A stretch of 64,000 bases of DNA, taken from positions 372,001-436,000 of the forward strand of contig JAKSZP010014447.1 in assembly GCA_022478985.1 (NCBI GenBank), given 5' to 3'. The first letter of the stretch is position 1; each line of letters starts with the position of its first letter. The translations under genes were made by a program, and so were the position numbers. The notes beneath the pieces were generated by a model that saw nothing but the letters and a program-made list of their open reading frames with translations, was not told the DNA's origin and ran no database searches. Below are positions 22,091-34,620 of the stretch, piece by piece. The DNA is from Massospora cicadina (taxonomy: Eukaryota > Entomophthoromycota > Entomophthoromycetes > Entomophthorales > Entomophthoraceae).

Positions 22091-22960
22091 TTATATAATA
22101 ACTTTTTGGGATGTTGTCTTAAAAGACATAAGTTTGGTCTGCTTGAGATTTTGATTTCGTTTTGTTAATTAATGGAATTTTGGGTATGTTCAATGGCAGT
22201 TTTTGTAAAGAGTTTAATAAGTGAGTTAGTAATTAACTGTTGTTTGTCCTATGTTAATTAATTGGGATTTGTAACTAATTGATAAAAATATTTTGCCTTT
22301 TTTAAGAGTTATCAACTTAATCTCTTGTCAGTAACTTGCAGGTTATCATAGGAGATGCAGCCTGATAAAAAGGTAAATAGTGTCATTACCTAAGCTGACT
22401 CTTAGCTTGTAAAGGTTAATCTGTTGGTGTTGGTTAAAGGCTTTAAGACATGCTAATTTTGAAACCAATCCATGGAAGGTTGTACTCTAGCTGGTGGTGG
22501 ATACTGATTGGTCAGATGAATGAATAAAAAATTATTCATTTTTTAAAGCAACACTTTATGGTTAAGTTTTTCAGTAAAGGAAACCTTCTCGTTATTGCCA
22601 AATGAAGAGTTGAGCACCAAACTTCTCTATCTATCCCTTAATTTTATGTAAATAAGTCAAACAAAACTGGATAATTTTAATTCATATATATCATTGCCCT
22701 TGTGTAAGAGTTAAAGTGATTGTTTCTATCACCTTTTTACTATTAAGGTACCTGAAATGATCAGGTTGGGTTCATCTAGTACTAAAAAAAGGTACCTGAA
22801 GTGAGGTCATCATCACTAGCCTATAAGAGGATACATGAGTGGGGTCAAAACCACTTGTAGAGAAGAGACTCAACTGGTTAGTTTTTTCATAAAACTATCA
22901 CTCTCCCATTTCAATTAGATAGTTAATGGAACCTGTGCAGTAAACTTGAAAAGTCTATAT
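22091..22960 (+). repeat. Gypsy-2 5' LTR
   Basis: It matches 30200-31045: GCAGGTTATCATAGGAGATGC against TTTCAGGTTATCCTAGGAGATGC, GTGGATACTGATTGG, CCTATAAGAGGATA (TATA box), GAGAAGAGACTCAACTG and GTGCAGTAAACTTG. A LINE-A micro-insertion lies at 22761. Confidence 0.7.
22761..22790 (+). mobile_element. 30-bp LINE-A tail micro-insertion
   Basis: The insert ends TTCATCTAGTACT plus seven A, preceded by GGTTGGG, matching the LINE-A terminus with a few changes. It is flanked by GGTACCTGAAATGA (22747-22760) and GGTACCTGAAGTGA (22791-22804), 13 of 14 identical. The homologous LTR at 30866-30890 has the uninterrupted site AGTTACCTGATGTGAGGTC, so this is an insertion with a visible empty site. Confidence 0.82.
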
Positions 22961-22961
22961 T

Positions 22962-22977
22962 TGGTGTTTACTATGGG
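22962..22977 (+). other. Gypsy-2 decayed primer-binding site
   Basis: TGGTGTTTACTATGGG differs from the TGGTGCTCACTACAGGG of Gypsy-1 and Gypsy-3 by C-to-T changes and one lost base. It lies right after the LTR. Confidence 0.55.
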
Positions 22978-23639
22978 AGTAGTTGAGCTTTTTACCAGTT
23001 AGCACATTTAGTTTACAAGACCATGTCTTTTAAAAACACACTTTAGAAACTGTGGAGTGAATTGTAGACGGTGAACCAGAACAGAATTAACTTGACTTCA
23101 AAAGCTGATCTGACAAACTTAGAATAACGAGTTAAAAACAGTGTAAGGAGTTGAGCATGTTGTGAAGGTTAACAATGATCTTCATGGAAAAGTTGCCTCT
23201 TTGATGATGAAGGAGGGTGAGTTAAACAAGGAATTAATGTTCCAGGAAACGACCTGGGAAGCAAATAAAAAGTTATTCTACCAGCTATAGTTTAATGTAA
23301 CGCGAATTATAAAGCAATTACAGGGCAAAGAAATCCATAAATGCAATTGTTCCCAGATGGAGGCTGATGCAGATACAGTAATTTATATGAGTTTAGCCAT
23401 GATGAAAGAGTAAAGCCCCTAGAAATATGCATGGGGATTTTGTTGTACATTTGAAGATGATTTTTTAGAATATCCCAGTATCATTAGGGTTACTAATAAA
23501 GTACTTCACATTGCCATAGTGACCAAAGCGTTTTGAAATTATCCAAAATTAACCAGTTTTCACTAGACAATTTCTCAACCTTATTCAGATTTTTAATGAC
23601 CTCTTTGGATATGCTAACTGCTGATAATTTTCATTCTCA

Positions 23640-24790
23640 ATACTAGGTGACTCCATTAGTGTGCCAGGCCAAACAGTATGAAGACTGTTGGCCCTTGCTT
23701 TTTTACAATCATTGGTGATCTTTACCTTCAAATTTGCATGGCAACCCACCAACCCAGCAGACCAACAACTTCTCCTTCTGAGGCATGACAACTTGTTATG
23801 GCTCAGAGGTCCTCTTCTGGGACATGTCCAACGATTGTGGTTCAGCAGCCTCTATTGATTCCCTCAGGTTTAATCCCCTTAAATCCTTCCAGTCCTTCAT
23901 TGTTACTGATAGTTGCCCAAGTTCCCACAGGGGTTTTATCTAATTCAAGGTTGGGAGTTGGTTGCACCAACCACTCCAGGTGTTTTAACCCAGCACCTAA
24001 CAACCGTTGGATCTTGAGTCCCACCTCTGAAAGCTAAGTTAACTACTGTTAACTAAAAACTTAATAAAGATGGGAAAAAAAATAATTTGTTTTAAAAATC
24101 TGAAGCTTTGAAAATTATAAGATTAGAAAATATATTTATAAAAAGGGAGATAAAACTATTTATAGGGTTTTCTTGCCTGTCACATCAGTGGCATTTGTTG
24201 CCAACATCATCAGCACTCACTGGTGATTCTCCCTGCTTAGTATTCATCAGCACTCTCACTTGCAATACTTGTCATGCTCAAATTTTTATGATTATGTTGA
24301 TCCTTGATTAATCATAATCTGAATTAACTAAATATATTGATATCCTCAGCATAAGTTGCCAGTGTCAAATTAAACCAAAATACTGTCAGGGATTGTTCCC
24401 AATACTCTCACAAAGTCAAAATGCAATTTGACTTTATTTATTAATATTAGATGGTTTGGCATCCTTGGCATAAGTTAAAGGTACTACAAATTAGATTTGA
24501 CTTTCTGCCAGAAATCCCACAATCATATTCACGTGGAGTTGTTGCTGGGATATAAGCCTACCAAGCTTAAATGATTAGTATTATTTATTTTGACATCCTA
24601 TGTATAAGTCGCCAGTGTTGAACTCGGCTGAAAACTCTATCAGGATCATTTCACGATAATTTTTGATATCAAATCTAAGTAATTCGTCATCTTAATTGAT
24701 AATATTAACTATTTTAACATCCTTGGCCTCAGTCACCAGTGTTGAGACCCACCAATTTACTATTGGGGATGATCCCAGATACTTTCTTGA
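23640..24790 (+). repeat. Dispersed repeat family R, copy 1, with dyad-motif array
   Basis: It aligns with 50860-51890: AACAGTATGAAG(A/T)CTGTTG, ACCACTCC then AGGTGT, CCATCACCTAAC-like, and a downstream array of motifs of the form CTTGGCxTCAGTxxCCAGT at 24190, 24340, 24460, 24600 and 24725. Some motifs can fold, for example TGGCATTTGTTGCCA at 24188-24202. It lies inside Gypsy-2 between the primer-binding site and gag. No coding potential is evident. Confidence 0.6.
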
Positions 24791-25439
24791 TCCTGTAGAT
24801 CAAGACAGCTTAACCCAACCAAATGGGGAGCACAAATTGGGGGTATTATCATTAAATAAAGAAATCGAAATTAGCAAACTAATTGGCAATTATCCCTGAT
24901 TAATTATTATACTAATTTTGTTAATATGTAAAAAATCACCTTGTTAAAAATTTAACAGCAACCATAAGAAAGTGGTACGCTGCCCTAAAATGATTCTATA
25001 ACAATTGTCAAAAAGTATGGTGCTGCCCCACCTAAATGGGGATAATTGGATGTACAAAAATACAATATATGCAATCAGGACAGTTTTTTACATCCCATAG
25101 CAGATAAATAAATGCAACCTAGTGTTCATAGGTATCCAGTTTAAGATAAATGAGATTTTGTTAGCTTTCTCTGACTGTTTTTAACAGGAAGCACAGATTT
25201 AACAGGTTTAAGACCTGTTCAAATTAAATTTATTGCATTGCCATGCAGACAACACTTAAGCCCTACAGAGACCTGAGCTGAATATAGTTTAATGATTAAG
25301 TGACCAATACTTCCACTTTGCAAATAATGTAGCATCTCAAGATTTTAGGTTGTCATTAAGGGCCCCTGTACTAACTTTTAAACCCATGCCTGCCAAATAT
25401 AACCAAACTCTAGGGAAATTTAACAATCAAAAAAAATTT

Positions 25440-26559
25440 GAAACAAGTATTAATGGGGATAACTTAATGAGCCAAAATTGATGGCCAAATCCTAGAACCT
25501 CTGTCATAAATGTGGTATAGCTGGGCAGTATGCATCTCAATGTTGGGAAAGAAACCTAAAGAGCAATCAATACTATCAGTCTGAGAGAAGAAAACTGTCC
25601 AGGGTGCAGGAAAATAATCATTAGTATAAGTTAGGGAACAACCTAGAACCGCAGAAAATCCCATTCCACCTAACATCTTCAAAAATAATTTCAATTATCA
25701 GATTTGTTTGTATATGATGCTGTACCTGATCCACTTTATTAGGTTTATATATGGATATCAACATTATTACTAGATTAAAGTTGAAATGTATCAATTATGA
25801 GTTAATGAAAGATGTCACATGACCTTATGATTGCCAATTGATGGAAAAGGCAAGAAACACCAAGAGCAAGTATGTATTGCTCTGAAAAAAGCTCAATGAT
25901 GTTATCTTTATCCACAACAGCGCTATCAAAAAATTCTGACCTCTCTGCTATAATATTGACACTTTTAGTCTGAGTGTCTGATGCCTCAATTCACTCAGTA
26001 AACAATATATATACTACTCAAAGTGCACTTATGAGGTCATACTAGATATTTAAGTGAAAGTAAGAGATGTTTTTGATAGCTGAGCGCATATCAATATAAT
26101 TTTAACAAAAATTGATGAAACAAATGAAGACGCCATAATATTTGGAGCATAGGAAACAATATGGGACAGTCAGCCCTAATACTACAATTTCTTGTGGTGC
26201 AAAAAGTGCACTTCCTCTTTGGTTTGAATTGCTGGTGGCTTCAGCGCCAGTCATAGCTTTGGCGAATCAAAATTATGACATCCTCATTTTAAACTAAATT
26301 CCTGAGGAAGCATGGTGTCAAATGTGATTTTGAATTAAAAAACACTTAAACTATTCTGGTGCAAAAAGTTGCCTTTGGTGTATTGCCAAAAAAAGGTTCG
26401 CTCCACCAACAAGTAAACACATCTTTGCTAATTTTAATTTACAATGACACATTGTCCTAATACATTAAATCTATTTGGGAGTTAAGATTTAAAATATTTC
26501 AACTTAGATCAATAAACTGTAGAATATCACTGATGGCAAAAACTCTTACTATTATTTTT
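25440..26559 (+). pseudogene. Gypsy-2 gag end and protease remnant
   Basis: Near 25500-25545 the frame reads CHKCGIAGQYASQC, the CCHC knuckle of Gypsy-5 (CFQCGQRGHYAANC) with its His replaced. Protease traces follow (DINIITRLKLKC near 25750, the place of VNIVSTQLVTKL in Gypsy-5), without a recognisable DTG. Stops in every frame. Confidence 0.55.
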
Positions 26560-26800
26560 TTGGGAATGCAAATAGTAGTTAAAACGGGGTTATCTGTAAA
26601 TTTGGAACAAAAATTTGGTAAACAAAACCTTATGCAGAGAATTTTATGATTGGAACCTTAGGTAGCTCAAGGAATCTTAATTCCAGACCATGTAGAAAAA
26701 TTTGAGTGTTAATGGACAATTTGGGTGCAATTTAATTAAGGTGGTGAAAAAATCCTTGCATTTGCTCATGTGATGCTTCTAACCAAAATAAGCGAATTTT
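26560..26800 (+). pseudogene. Gypsy-2 dUTPase-like domain
   Basis: A plus-strand frame gives KTGLSVNLEQKFGK, then after two stops AQGILIPDHVEKFEC, and finally GGEKILAFAHVMLL. This parallels TGLKIEVPKGLYGEI, LLFPGNGEVKV and HQVMAYLHF in Gypsy-5 and, more distantly, the TGI, GVIDxDYRGEV and GDRIAQL segments of dUTPases. It lies directly before the RT linker. Catalytic residues are absent. Support comes mainly from position and from the other copies. Confidence 0.42.
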
Positions 26801-26812
26801 TGATATTTTGGG

Positions 26813-29420
26813 GTGTCACCTAAAATAAAAATAAAGGAAAACTCTGACAAAAAATTTTATCAGTTGGTAAACTGTGAGCAGATTGTGGGGTTATCAGAAC
26901 ATCAGCAAGAGGAATTACTCCAATTGTTAACATTGTATTGTGTAAAATTCGCTCAAAATGACCATAACAGATTTTTGACAAACGTTATCCATAAGGTCAA
27001 TACTGGGATCCCAGCCAAAACAAATGAGACCAGTATGACAATCAAAATCTACTAAAGCAGTAGCTACCAAGAAGATTATTGATCTGAGGAAACATAGGCT
27101 CCTTATGACTTCTTCAAAGACATAGGATATTACATTCCTAGTAAAAAAAGTTTAGTACTAGTCAAGTGATGATTGAAAATTACTAACTTAATTAAATAAC
27201 TAAGAAAGATTCTAATCTAAAGTCAAGGATTTAAAATGCATTAGATAGTATAAGTGATACAAGACACTTTACTGCCATGGATCTGATCTTGAGATATTGT
27301 CAAATAGATACTAAAATAAGAACAGGAAAAGTGTGCAATAATAACTGCACAAGTATTTTATCAGATAACTAGAATTCTGAAAGGGCTGTGAACATACAGG
27401 GTATGTTTTAAAAGGTTTTGGATTCCATTTAAGTGACTTAAAGTTGTCCTGTGTTCTAGCATATCTGATAAATTATCAATGCTTTCAGTTAGAAGTTCAA
27501 GTTCATCTTTACCATTTAGAGGAAGTGTTTAAATGTAAAGCGGCAGCTAGATTTAAAATTTAATCCAAATAAAAATCATTTCTTCAAGAAGGTGCTTAAA
27601 TACATGTGTTTTGTGATAAATCTAATTGATTGCAACAGCAACAACATAAGATATTAGTGATCAAAGGAATATCTATCTTGAACAGTATTTAGGATATCCA
27701 AGTTTTTTAAGTTGGTTATTATCTCTAGTTCATCAAATACTTTGCAAGTATTTCCAAGCACTTATTATATTTTTTGATGAATCCAAAATAGGAATCAGAA
27801 GGAATAAAGAACTCAAAATTTATTTAATAAGCTATGGAAATACCTGATGTCCAGTACCACCTTACTGTATCCACAGTCAATCAGGCTTCTATAATTTATA
27901 TATATATATGCTTCACTGAAGTTGATTGGCGCCATTTTAAACCAAGTTGACGATGTACAGAAAAAAGCATCTAGTGGCTCTTCTGAGGCAAATATTATCA
28001 ATGTCTGAAAGTGTTGCACCATGATGGATTGTGAATGCCTTGCAATTTGTACAATCAAACAAAATTATAATATATTTAATCAATGCACTTTAAGTCATGA
28101 CCAACCATTAGTAACTACACTGGTTATACAATCTCACAGAGCCAGATGGGAGATATACCACGGGCTTGAAGTTGCAGTCCTATGTTCTGAAATAGTTCAT
28201 AGGGCAGGAGAAACCCATCAAGATGCCAACGGATTATCAAGATTTCCTGCCATTCATGTCAAGTATCAGCAAGAGAATGAACTATACAACAAATAAATAA
28301 AGGAAATTTAGTGGACAACCCCCAAAAAACTCAGAATCCGTTAAAAACTATGGGAAAACTAAAATGAAGGCGGATAACTTTACAAACTTTTATATGGGAG
28401 GAGATAATTATCCTAAAACCATTAGAACGTGTTGTGATAATACAAGCACACACAAGTTTTTAAAACACTCTGGCCTTAGAAAAACTCTGGATCACCGTTG
28501 ACAGTATTATTATCGGGAATCTTTTAACTACAGCGTGGCATATTATTTATCCTGTTGTGTGGAGTGTCAGCCCCACAAGCCCCACAAGAATATGAAGCTA
28601 TATCAGCTAGTGCACACTGGATTTGCATTGCACAATGTTTCAATTAATGTGATGGGAGCACTAAGAGTTAGTACTAAGGGGAAAAATACATAAATTGTTG
28701 CAATTGACCATCTGACCAGATGGTTAAAAAAGGTTTTCAAATTGTTTAAATGCTACTAGTACCACAAACTTCATCCTGAACCCAGAAGTATACCAGCACA
28801 GATGTCTGAAAGTGTTACTCAGTGAAGCTTGAACCACTTTTATTTCTATGTGATACCAATAATAAACAAAATAATGAGAATCCAAGGAGTAGTATCTATT
28901 CCATATTGACTGGAAACAAAAGAAGTGTTAAAAAGGGTAAACAGTACCCTTTCAGCAACATAAGATAATTTGTAGTAGGGAAAACAGATACTTTTTGCAA
29001 CATACATAAGCTAAGTAACCTTCACATGCAATAATAGTCATTATACGGCTACTGATAAGATGACGTTTGGGCTTTTATATGAAAAAGAGCTGCATTGCTA
29101 CCAATTTTCTATTTAACATTAGAAACTACCTTAAGATAAGTCTAGCAAAAATTTTAGCCTGACTAGATAATGTTATGAGAAAATTGCAATCTCAAGCATT
29201 CAGTATATTGCAAAAGTAAAAATAAAGCAAAGAAACAAGGTGATCATGACTGACAAGCTCTCAAGGAATACAATATTGGCGATAGGGTGCCTGTTGTGAT
29301 ATGCATGGATTCAGTCATTAAAAAAATAAATTGGACGCCTACGGTCTGAGCCATTCAAAATTATTATTAAGTCAGCAATGGAAGCCTATACTAATAAAAA
29401 TATCTTTTAATAATCATATT
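26813..29420 (+). pseudogene. Gypsy-2 pol: RT, RNase H, integrase remnants
   Basis: The RT linker is GLSEHQQEELLQLLTLY (26890-26940; Gypsy-5 has GLSAEQQDKAMALFEKY). RT: HFTAMDLILRYCQID near 27270, against YFSAMDLILGYWKIE. The YLDD box is lost. RNase H end: GETHQDANGLSRFPA near 28215. Integrase: CCVECQPHKPHK near 28555 for the zinc finger, SINVMGALRVST near 28640 (where the family has the SxDxxGPLP core) and IVAIDHLTRWL near 28695. C-terminal traces reach about 29420. It is an old copy with many stops. Confidence 0.72.
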
Positions 29421-30199
29421 GATATTAAGGTCCATATTAAATACTTAATGTATTAGATATAAGAAATATATACAAAAAAAGAGAGAAAACTTCTATAAAA
29501 CGGAAGAGACACTAGAAAAATATACAGATAAAATAATTCTTGTTCTTTAATTCTACTATTACTTTATGCCTTGGAGTGTGTGCCCTTTTATGATGTCTCT
29601 AATGGAGGTGGATACAATACTGTTATAGTGAAAAGACTATAAAAAACAGTGAGTGTGGACATTTGTCAGGATCAGTTCTCGTTGTGACTAGGTCTATTGT
29701 CATTGTAGTGAGTCCTAAAAAAGAGAAAATAAAGTTTTACATTGTTAATTGCATCATCCCTGACTTGGGGGAAACAGGCATACAGGGACATACAATTGGC
29801 AAGTACATCTTAGTGATCCCTGGGATGGCACTGTATATGTGAGAACTTTGCTTGTGTGAGATGGAAGTGGACATGAGAATTAGAGGAGGATGAACCTTGC
29901 TGCTGATGATGGCCATTATAGAATCATCAAGTAAGGGATGATATAGCTCTGCTGAAGCTAATTCTACAAGACTGAATAACGCAATGGCCAAAGATTTATT
30001 TAAATAAACTTGCAGATCATTCCATAGAACAAAGTGGCATCTGCCTCAGAAAACACCATCTTTGTTGGATAAATTAATCTGTCAGATATGTTGAGATTTA
30101 TGGTATTCCCACATTATCTAACTGTGGCAAATTCCAAAACCGATCAGTTTTGTCCTACTTTAGCTAGCTTTCTAGTAAGCAACTTAAAAGGACATAGGA
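29421..30199. other. Non-coding tail before the Gypsy-2 3' LTR
   Basis: I see no motif. The last 60 bp hold a purine-rich stretch (AAAAGGACATAGGAG at about 30186-30200) that may be the old polypurine tract. Confidence 0.4.
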
Positions 30200-31045
30200 G
30201 TTATGAATGTGTTAATAATTTCATTTGGGATTTTCTCCTATGAAACATCAGTTCAGTCTAATTTGGAATCAAATTCAACCTTGAAAACTAAGGGCTTGTT
30301 GGGTATGAACACCGGTAATGTTTGTATAAAATTTAATTGTTGGTTTAATCAACGATTAATTTCTTTTGTAGATTAAATATGTATATACCACTTCTCAATA
30401 AGAGTGATTTCAGCGTTACTAAAACATCGACAATGTTTTTCTTGGAAGAAACTTTCAGGTTATCCTAGGAGATGCAGCCTGATGCAAAGTAGTAAAGAGT
30501 TCCATTACCTAAGCAGGCTGTTACCTTGTAAAGGTTATCTGCTGGGGTTAGTTATAGGCCTTTGGACATGCTCTTTTAGAAACCAACTCATAAAGGGTTG
30601 TAATATAATTTGTGGTGGATACTGATTAGTTTTGAGTATATGAAAAAATTATTCCTTGTTTAATGTGACACTTTAGGGTAAAGAATTGTCATCAAAGGAT
30701 ATTATTTTCATTGGGGTGCCAACTTAATAGTTGAGCACCAAAATTCCCTATTTAACTCTCTATTTTATACTAATAAATTCAGAAAAATCTAGATAATTTT
30801 AATATATATATATCATTACCATTATGTAAGAGTTAGAGGTATTGTTTTCTTTGTTTTTTCCTCTCAAGTTACCTGATGTGAGGTCATTATCACTTTTCTG
30901 TAAGAGGATATGCGAGTGGAATTGAGCAATTTGTAGAGAAGAGACTCAACTGAATGAATATCTTCATAAACTATCGTACACCCTTATTTTTACATAAACA
31001 GGCATTAAAACTTGTGCAGTAAACTTGTAAATGTTTGCAATATAA
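30200..31045 (+). repeat. Gypsy-2 3' LTR
   Basis: Homologous to 22091-22960 but without the LINE-A micro-insertion. Ends are approximate. Confidence 0.65.
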
Positions 31046-31780
31046 AACGCCAAAGAATTCTAATCCTTACTTGAACATACATCCCCTTTTATTTGAGACT
31101 ATTAAGGATTGCAAGGAATGTATAAAGGCTTGCACCTGAGAACTAGAGATTGATAAAAAGATTAATCTAATTGAATACCATCTCTGGGGTTCCAATTTTT
31201 GACTGACGCCTCATGTGATTGATGGATTTAAGGGGGTGCCATTTAACTCTCCAGATTCAAAGGTGTTTTCTCCAAGGACCAGATCATAATTAACACCCAG
31301 CACACATGAATAATTCCATCAGAAGCCTTTTAAAATATCAAAATTATTAATCTAATAGTAAGGATCAGCTTAACTAGTCTATATGATCTTGACCCTGCAT
31401 ACTCCAGTCCTAATTATGTGCTACTTCCCAATTTAACAACCATTGAACGCATGAGGGAACCAACACCCATGATAGCATACCTAAGCTAAAACCAAATGAA
31501 AAGATTACCATTGCCTAAGAGTTTGGAAGGCTTTTTTTATTTTTTATAAGCTCCATCCCTTTGTAACACTAGTTTCAAAATCAGTTGCAGAATACTTGAA
31601 TACTAAAAAAGAACCTTGAAGATTTCAGTAGTAGTTAGCTGATCTGTTCTCTACCCCCACTTATGAGCTTGTCATATGAAAGGAGTTGTACACAATGTAG
31701 AAAAATGAGTTTCACCTCCCATTTTTCTGAAGCTTTATTGGAAAGGGAAAATATTAGGAAGCCATAGTTGCTACAGAGCA
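31046..31780. other. AT-rich stretch without recognisable content
   Basis: Probably the decayed front half of the pol remnant that follows. No gag, protease or LTR is legible. Confidence 0.35.
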
Positions 31781-33640
31781 CAAGGAGTCACTAATGGCGG
31801 ACTGTGGTACCTTCCAAAGCCCATGGACTTTGCCCCTTATACTTGTTCAAAAGAAAGATAGAAGTCACCAAGCTTCTATGTATAACTTCCATCTTAAATT
31901 TGATAATAAAAAAGGACATGTACTATTGCTTCAGATTGAGGACTTGCTACAAATTCTAGACAGACATCAGTAATTTTTGGAAATGTTTGTTCCAGCGGGC
32001 ACTGAAATTCAGAGCTAGCCCCTCTCATTGATCTAGCTAAATAACACTAATTGCAAATGAAGGACTAATTGAGATGGCCCAAATGTCACAGGGGCTGTGC
32101 AATTCCCCAGTCACTTATCAATGGCATTTGGACGGGCTACTGTGTAACCATAATCTATTGTATTTTTAGTCTGCCATAAAATATCACTATACACTCTAAA
32201 AACATTCAATGAACTCCTGGAGCATCTTCGTCAAGACTTTAATTCACTCAGGCAGGCTTCCCTGAAGCTCAAGTCTTCTAAGTGTTTATTTTCAAAGCCT
32301 TAATTGGAGTTTTTTAGGTTTAAGATTACCAAACGAGGTTTCCAACGTTTACCAGACAAAGTTTTTAGATCAGTAAAATGATTTCTCCCCATAGTCTTTG
32401 GACATCCAAGTGTTCTTAAAGATGGTGGAATATTACAGAAACTTCATCCTGCGATTCACTGATCTTGCTGAACATTAAGTCTACCTGCTCAAAAAAATGT
32501 TCCCATCAAGTGGAATTCCAAGAAAAACCAAGATTTTAACGTCCTTGGGACATTTTTGAATATACAGCCTGTCTTTATACATCCAAAGTTTAACCGACCC
32601 TTCTTTATATTCATTGATGAAATTGATATGTCAGTAGGGTCCATTATGGTCCAGTTAGACAAATTTCAAGTAAACCAACCGTTGGTTTATTTAAGAAATA
32701 TACTGACTAATGTTAAACGGAACTTCAGCATTACCATACCTGCTTATATGTGTTTCTTGCAAATAAGTATTTTTGACCTTATCTATACAGCACTTGAATC
32801 ACTACCATGACCAATAACGCCTCCTTCAGATGGCTCCAGCAGATGAAAAATACCTGACGGGAGGCTTGCAAGATGGCCTTTTTGTCTACAAAGGTAAAGC
32901 TTCACTATTAATCATTGTTCCAGTATACCCCACCAAAATTTGGATGGTTTTAAGGATACCAATTTAGTTTTACTTATATCTAAAGAGGGCTGAATATATG
33001 ATTTTATTTGCTAGCCAGTCATGTGATTATTTGAGACACTAGAATAAAAAAGAGTTGAAAGCTATGATTAAGGACACCCAGATCAAGGATTGAATGCCCT
33101 TAAAACTTATTTATTTTAACTGGATACCTTACATGTGAACAACTTAACAAACTGAATTTATTATCAAAGACTATTTCAGTGTGAAACTAAGAGCAGTTGA
33201 GAAAAAATATAAGGTTGATTAGATGTTATTGGTAAAAAAATCTAAAATACCATAGAAAAAGTATAAAAAGCTGTTTCAACCTGTTGAGAAATAGATTTTC
33301 TGAGCACTTGCTATTAGAACAAAGTTGTGGCTCTCTCGCCATTAATTAGTGTGATCATTGTGGATGTAATTGGACCATAGCAAGGGCCACCATGGTCATT
33401 GCTACACAATATTCTCCATTGAACATCTAACCAAGTAATTTTAGGCTATCTCTGTCCCTGACGCAACCACACAGTTTATGGCATTATTATTTTTCCGCTC
33501 CTTTATCACATAACATGTGTGTACAATGGTCTTACTAGTTGGCAAAGGGTTAACTTCTACATGATGAACTGTTCAAAAACTGATATTTCTGTTTAATACT
33601 AACAACACTTCACTGCCCTCTATGATCATTCAAATATTGG
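31781..33640 (+). pseudogene. Ty3/Gypsy pol remnant (RT, RNase H, integrase)
   Basis: RT: SPWTLPLILVQKKDRSH near 31830, then NELLEHLRQDFNSLRQASLK near 32208-32270, the thumb region (family: EHLxHLxxVFxxLxxAxLxLKPxKC) followed by KSSKCLFSK. RNase H is the best part: FNRPFFIFIDEIDMSVGSIM at 32591-32650 and PLVYLRNILTNVKRNFSIT at 32680-32740, with the catalytic Asp in IDE. Integrase: IIVDVIGP near 33355 and traces to 33600. Its lineage is near Gypsy-3. No LTR was found. Confidence 0.7.
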
Positions 33641-34059
33641 GCATTAGACTAGCAAGATTTATTTTAATATCTATCTTTCCAAAGCTGGTGGCCACCTAAC
33701 CCATGCAGTGAATTCATTATCTACCATACGCTCTGTTAGCCTGCTGGATAATTATCATTGCTTAATAAAAACGTTGCTGCTCCAGACCTTATATGGGAGA
33801 GAACCCTAACTACCAAGCAGTGTCCAATCATTAAGATACTCTTTCACTCCTAAAACTGCTGAGCCAAACATGAGAGCACTAGCAACAAAAAAATGAGGTA
33901 CAAGCGCTTGCCAGCCATAGGATTGTCACAATAACTACAAAGAATTCTGAGCAAGTCAATGCCAATTGACTGACCCTTCCAACCTTTAAAATTGAGGAAG
34001 GCATTTTTTAAACATCGCCTATGCAGGCGAGCCATCAAGTTTAACACCTCTTGTGAGGC
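33641..34059. other. Non-coding stretch
   Basis: Only a 65-codon minus ORF (34047-33850) without motifs. Nothing else supportable. Confidence 0.3.
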
Positions 34060-34620
34060 CTATATCGCGTCCTATACATGCCTGGTTCTAAATATTCCTT
34101 TGAAGATCTCATCTGGGGCACTAGGGTTGTAGGGTTAGTGTTAAATCCCTTCATACCAATATCCCCCTCCAACAGGATCATTAAAGGGTACTATCAACGA
34201 TCTATTTTGGAGAACAATCCAAACTTATCACACAACATAATAATTAACAGTTAAATTTCCTAATTTGAGATAGAGCTTCCCTGACCCAAATAAATCGTTG
34301 CTTGATAGGCCAACGCCCCAAGATGAGCAAGAACCAATATAAGGAATTAAATAATTGTCACAAGGTATAATTTTGACTGGGTCACCATTTGATAATCTGG
34401 TAGATACCAAATCTAGTTACCCATAGTTTAAATCTTGAAGCACCGGAAAAAGATCACAACAATCTGGATGTCAACATAAGAAGATGTAAGACGCTCAACT
34501 CTTATAGTGGATAAGAAGTGACGATCCTGATTAAGAAGGACCCAGACGTACATTATGCCAAAAGTCTCCCCTGCACCCTATAGATATTGAGGGTGTTAAT
34601 TTAATGAAATTGGTTTTTTT
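34060..34620 (+). repeat. Dispersed repeat family Q, copy 2
   Basis: The part 34205-34620 aligns with 5895-6330: GGAGAACAATCCAAACTT, GTTGCTTGATAGGCCAA, AATTGTCACAAGGTA, TTTTGACTGGGTCA and CACCCTATAGATATTGA. The start upstream of 34205 is not defined. Confidence 0.55.

Larger units (their letters stand above)
22091..31045 (+). mobile_element. Gypsy-2, old Ty3/Gypsy element with diverged LTRs
   Basis: Two roughly 850-870 bp blocks (22091-22960, 30200-31045) are homologous and in the same orientation. The interior has, in order, a decayed primer-binding site, an unrelated dispersed repeat, a gag zinc knuckle, protease traces, a dUTPase-like segment, RT, RNase H and integrase, all on the plus strand. 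Protein similarity to Gypsy-5 is clear at many points. Ends are approximate, no TSD is visible, and all genes are heavily decayed. Confidence 0.65.

Noticed and set aside
27141..27165. AAAAAAAG then TTTAGTACTAG, resembling a reversed LINE-A tail
   Set aside because: The order of A run and TAGTACT does not match a tail in either orientation, and no TSD is present.
27896..27910. TA-rich run as an origin or promoter
   Set aside because: A short TA stretch in AT-rich decayed pol; no supporting structure.
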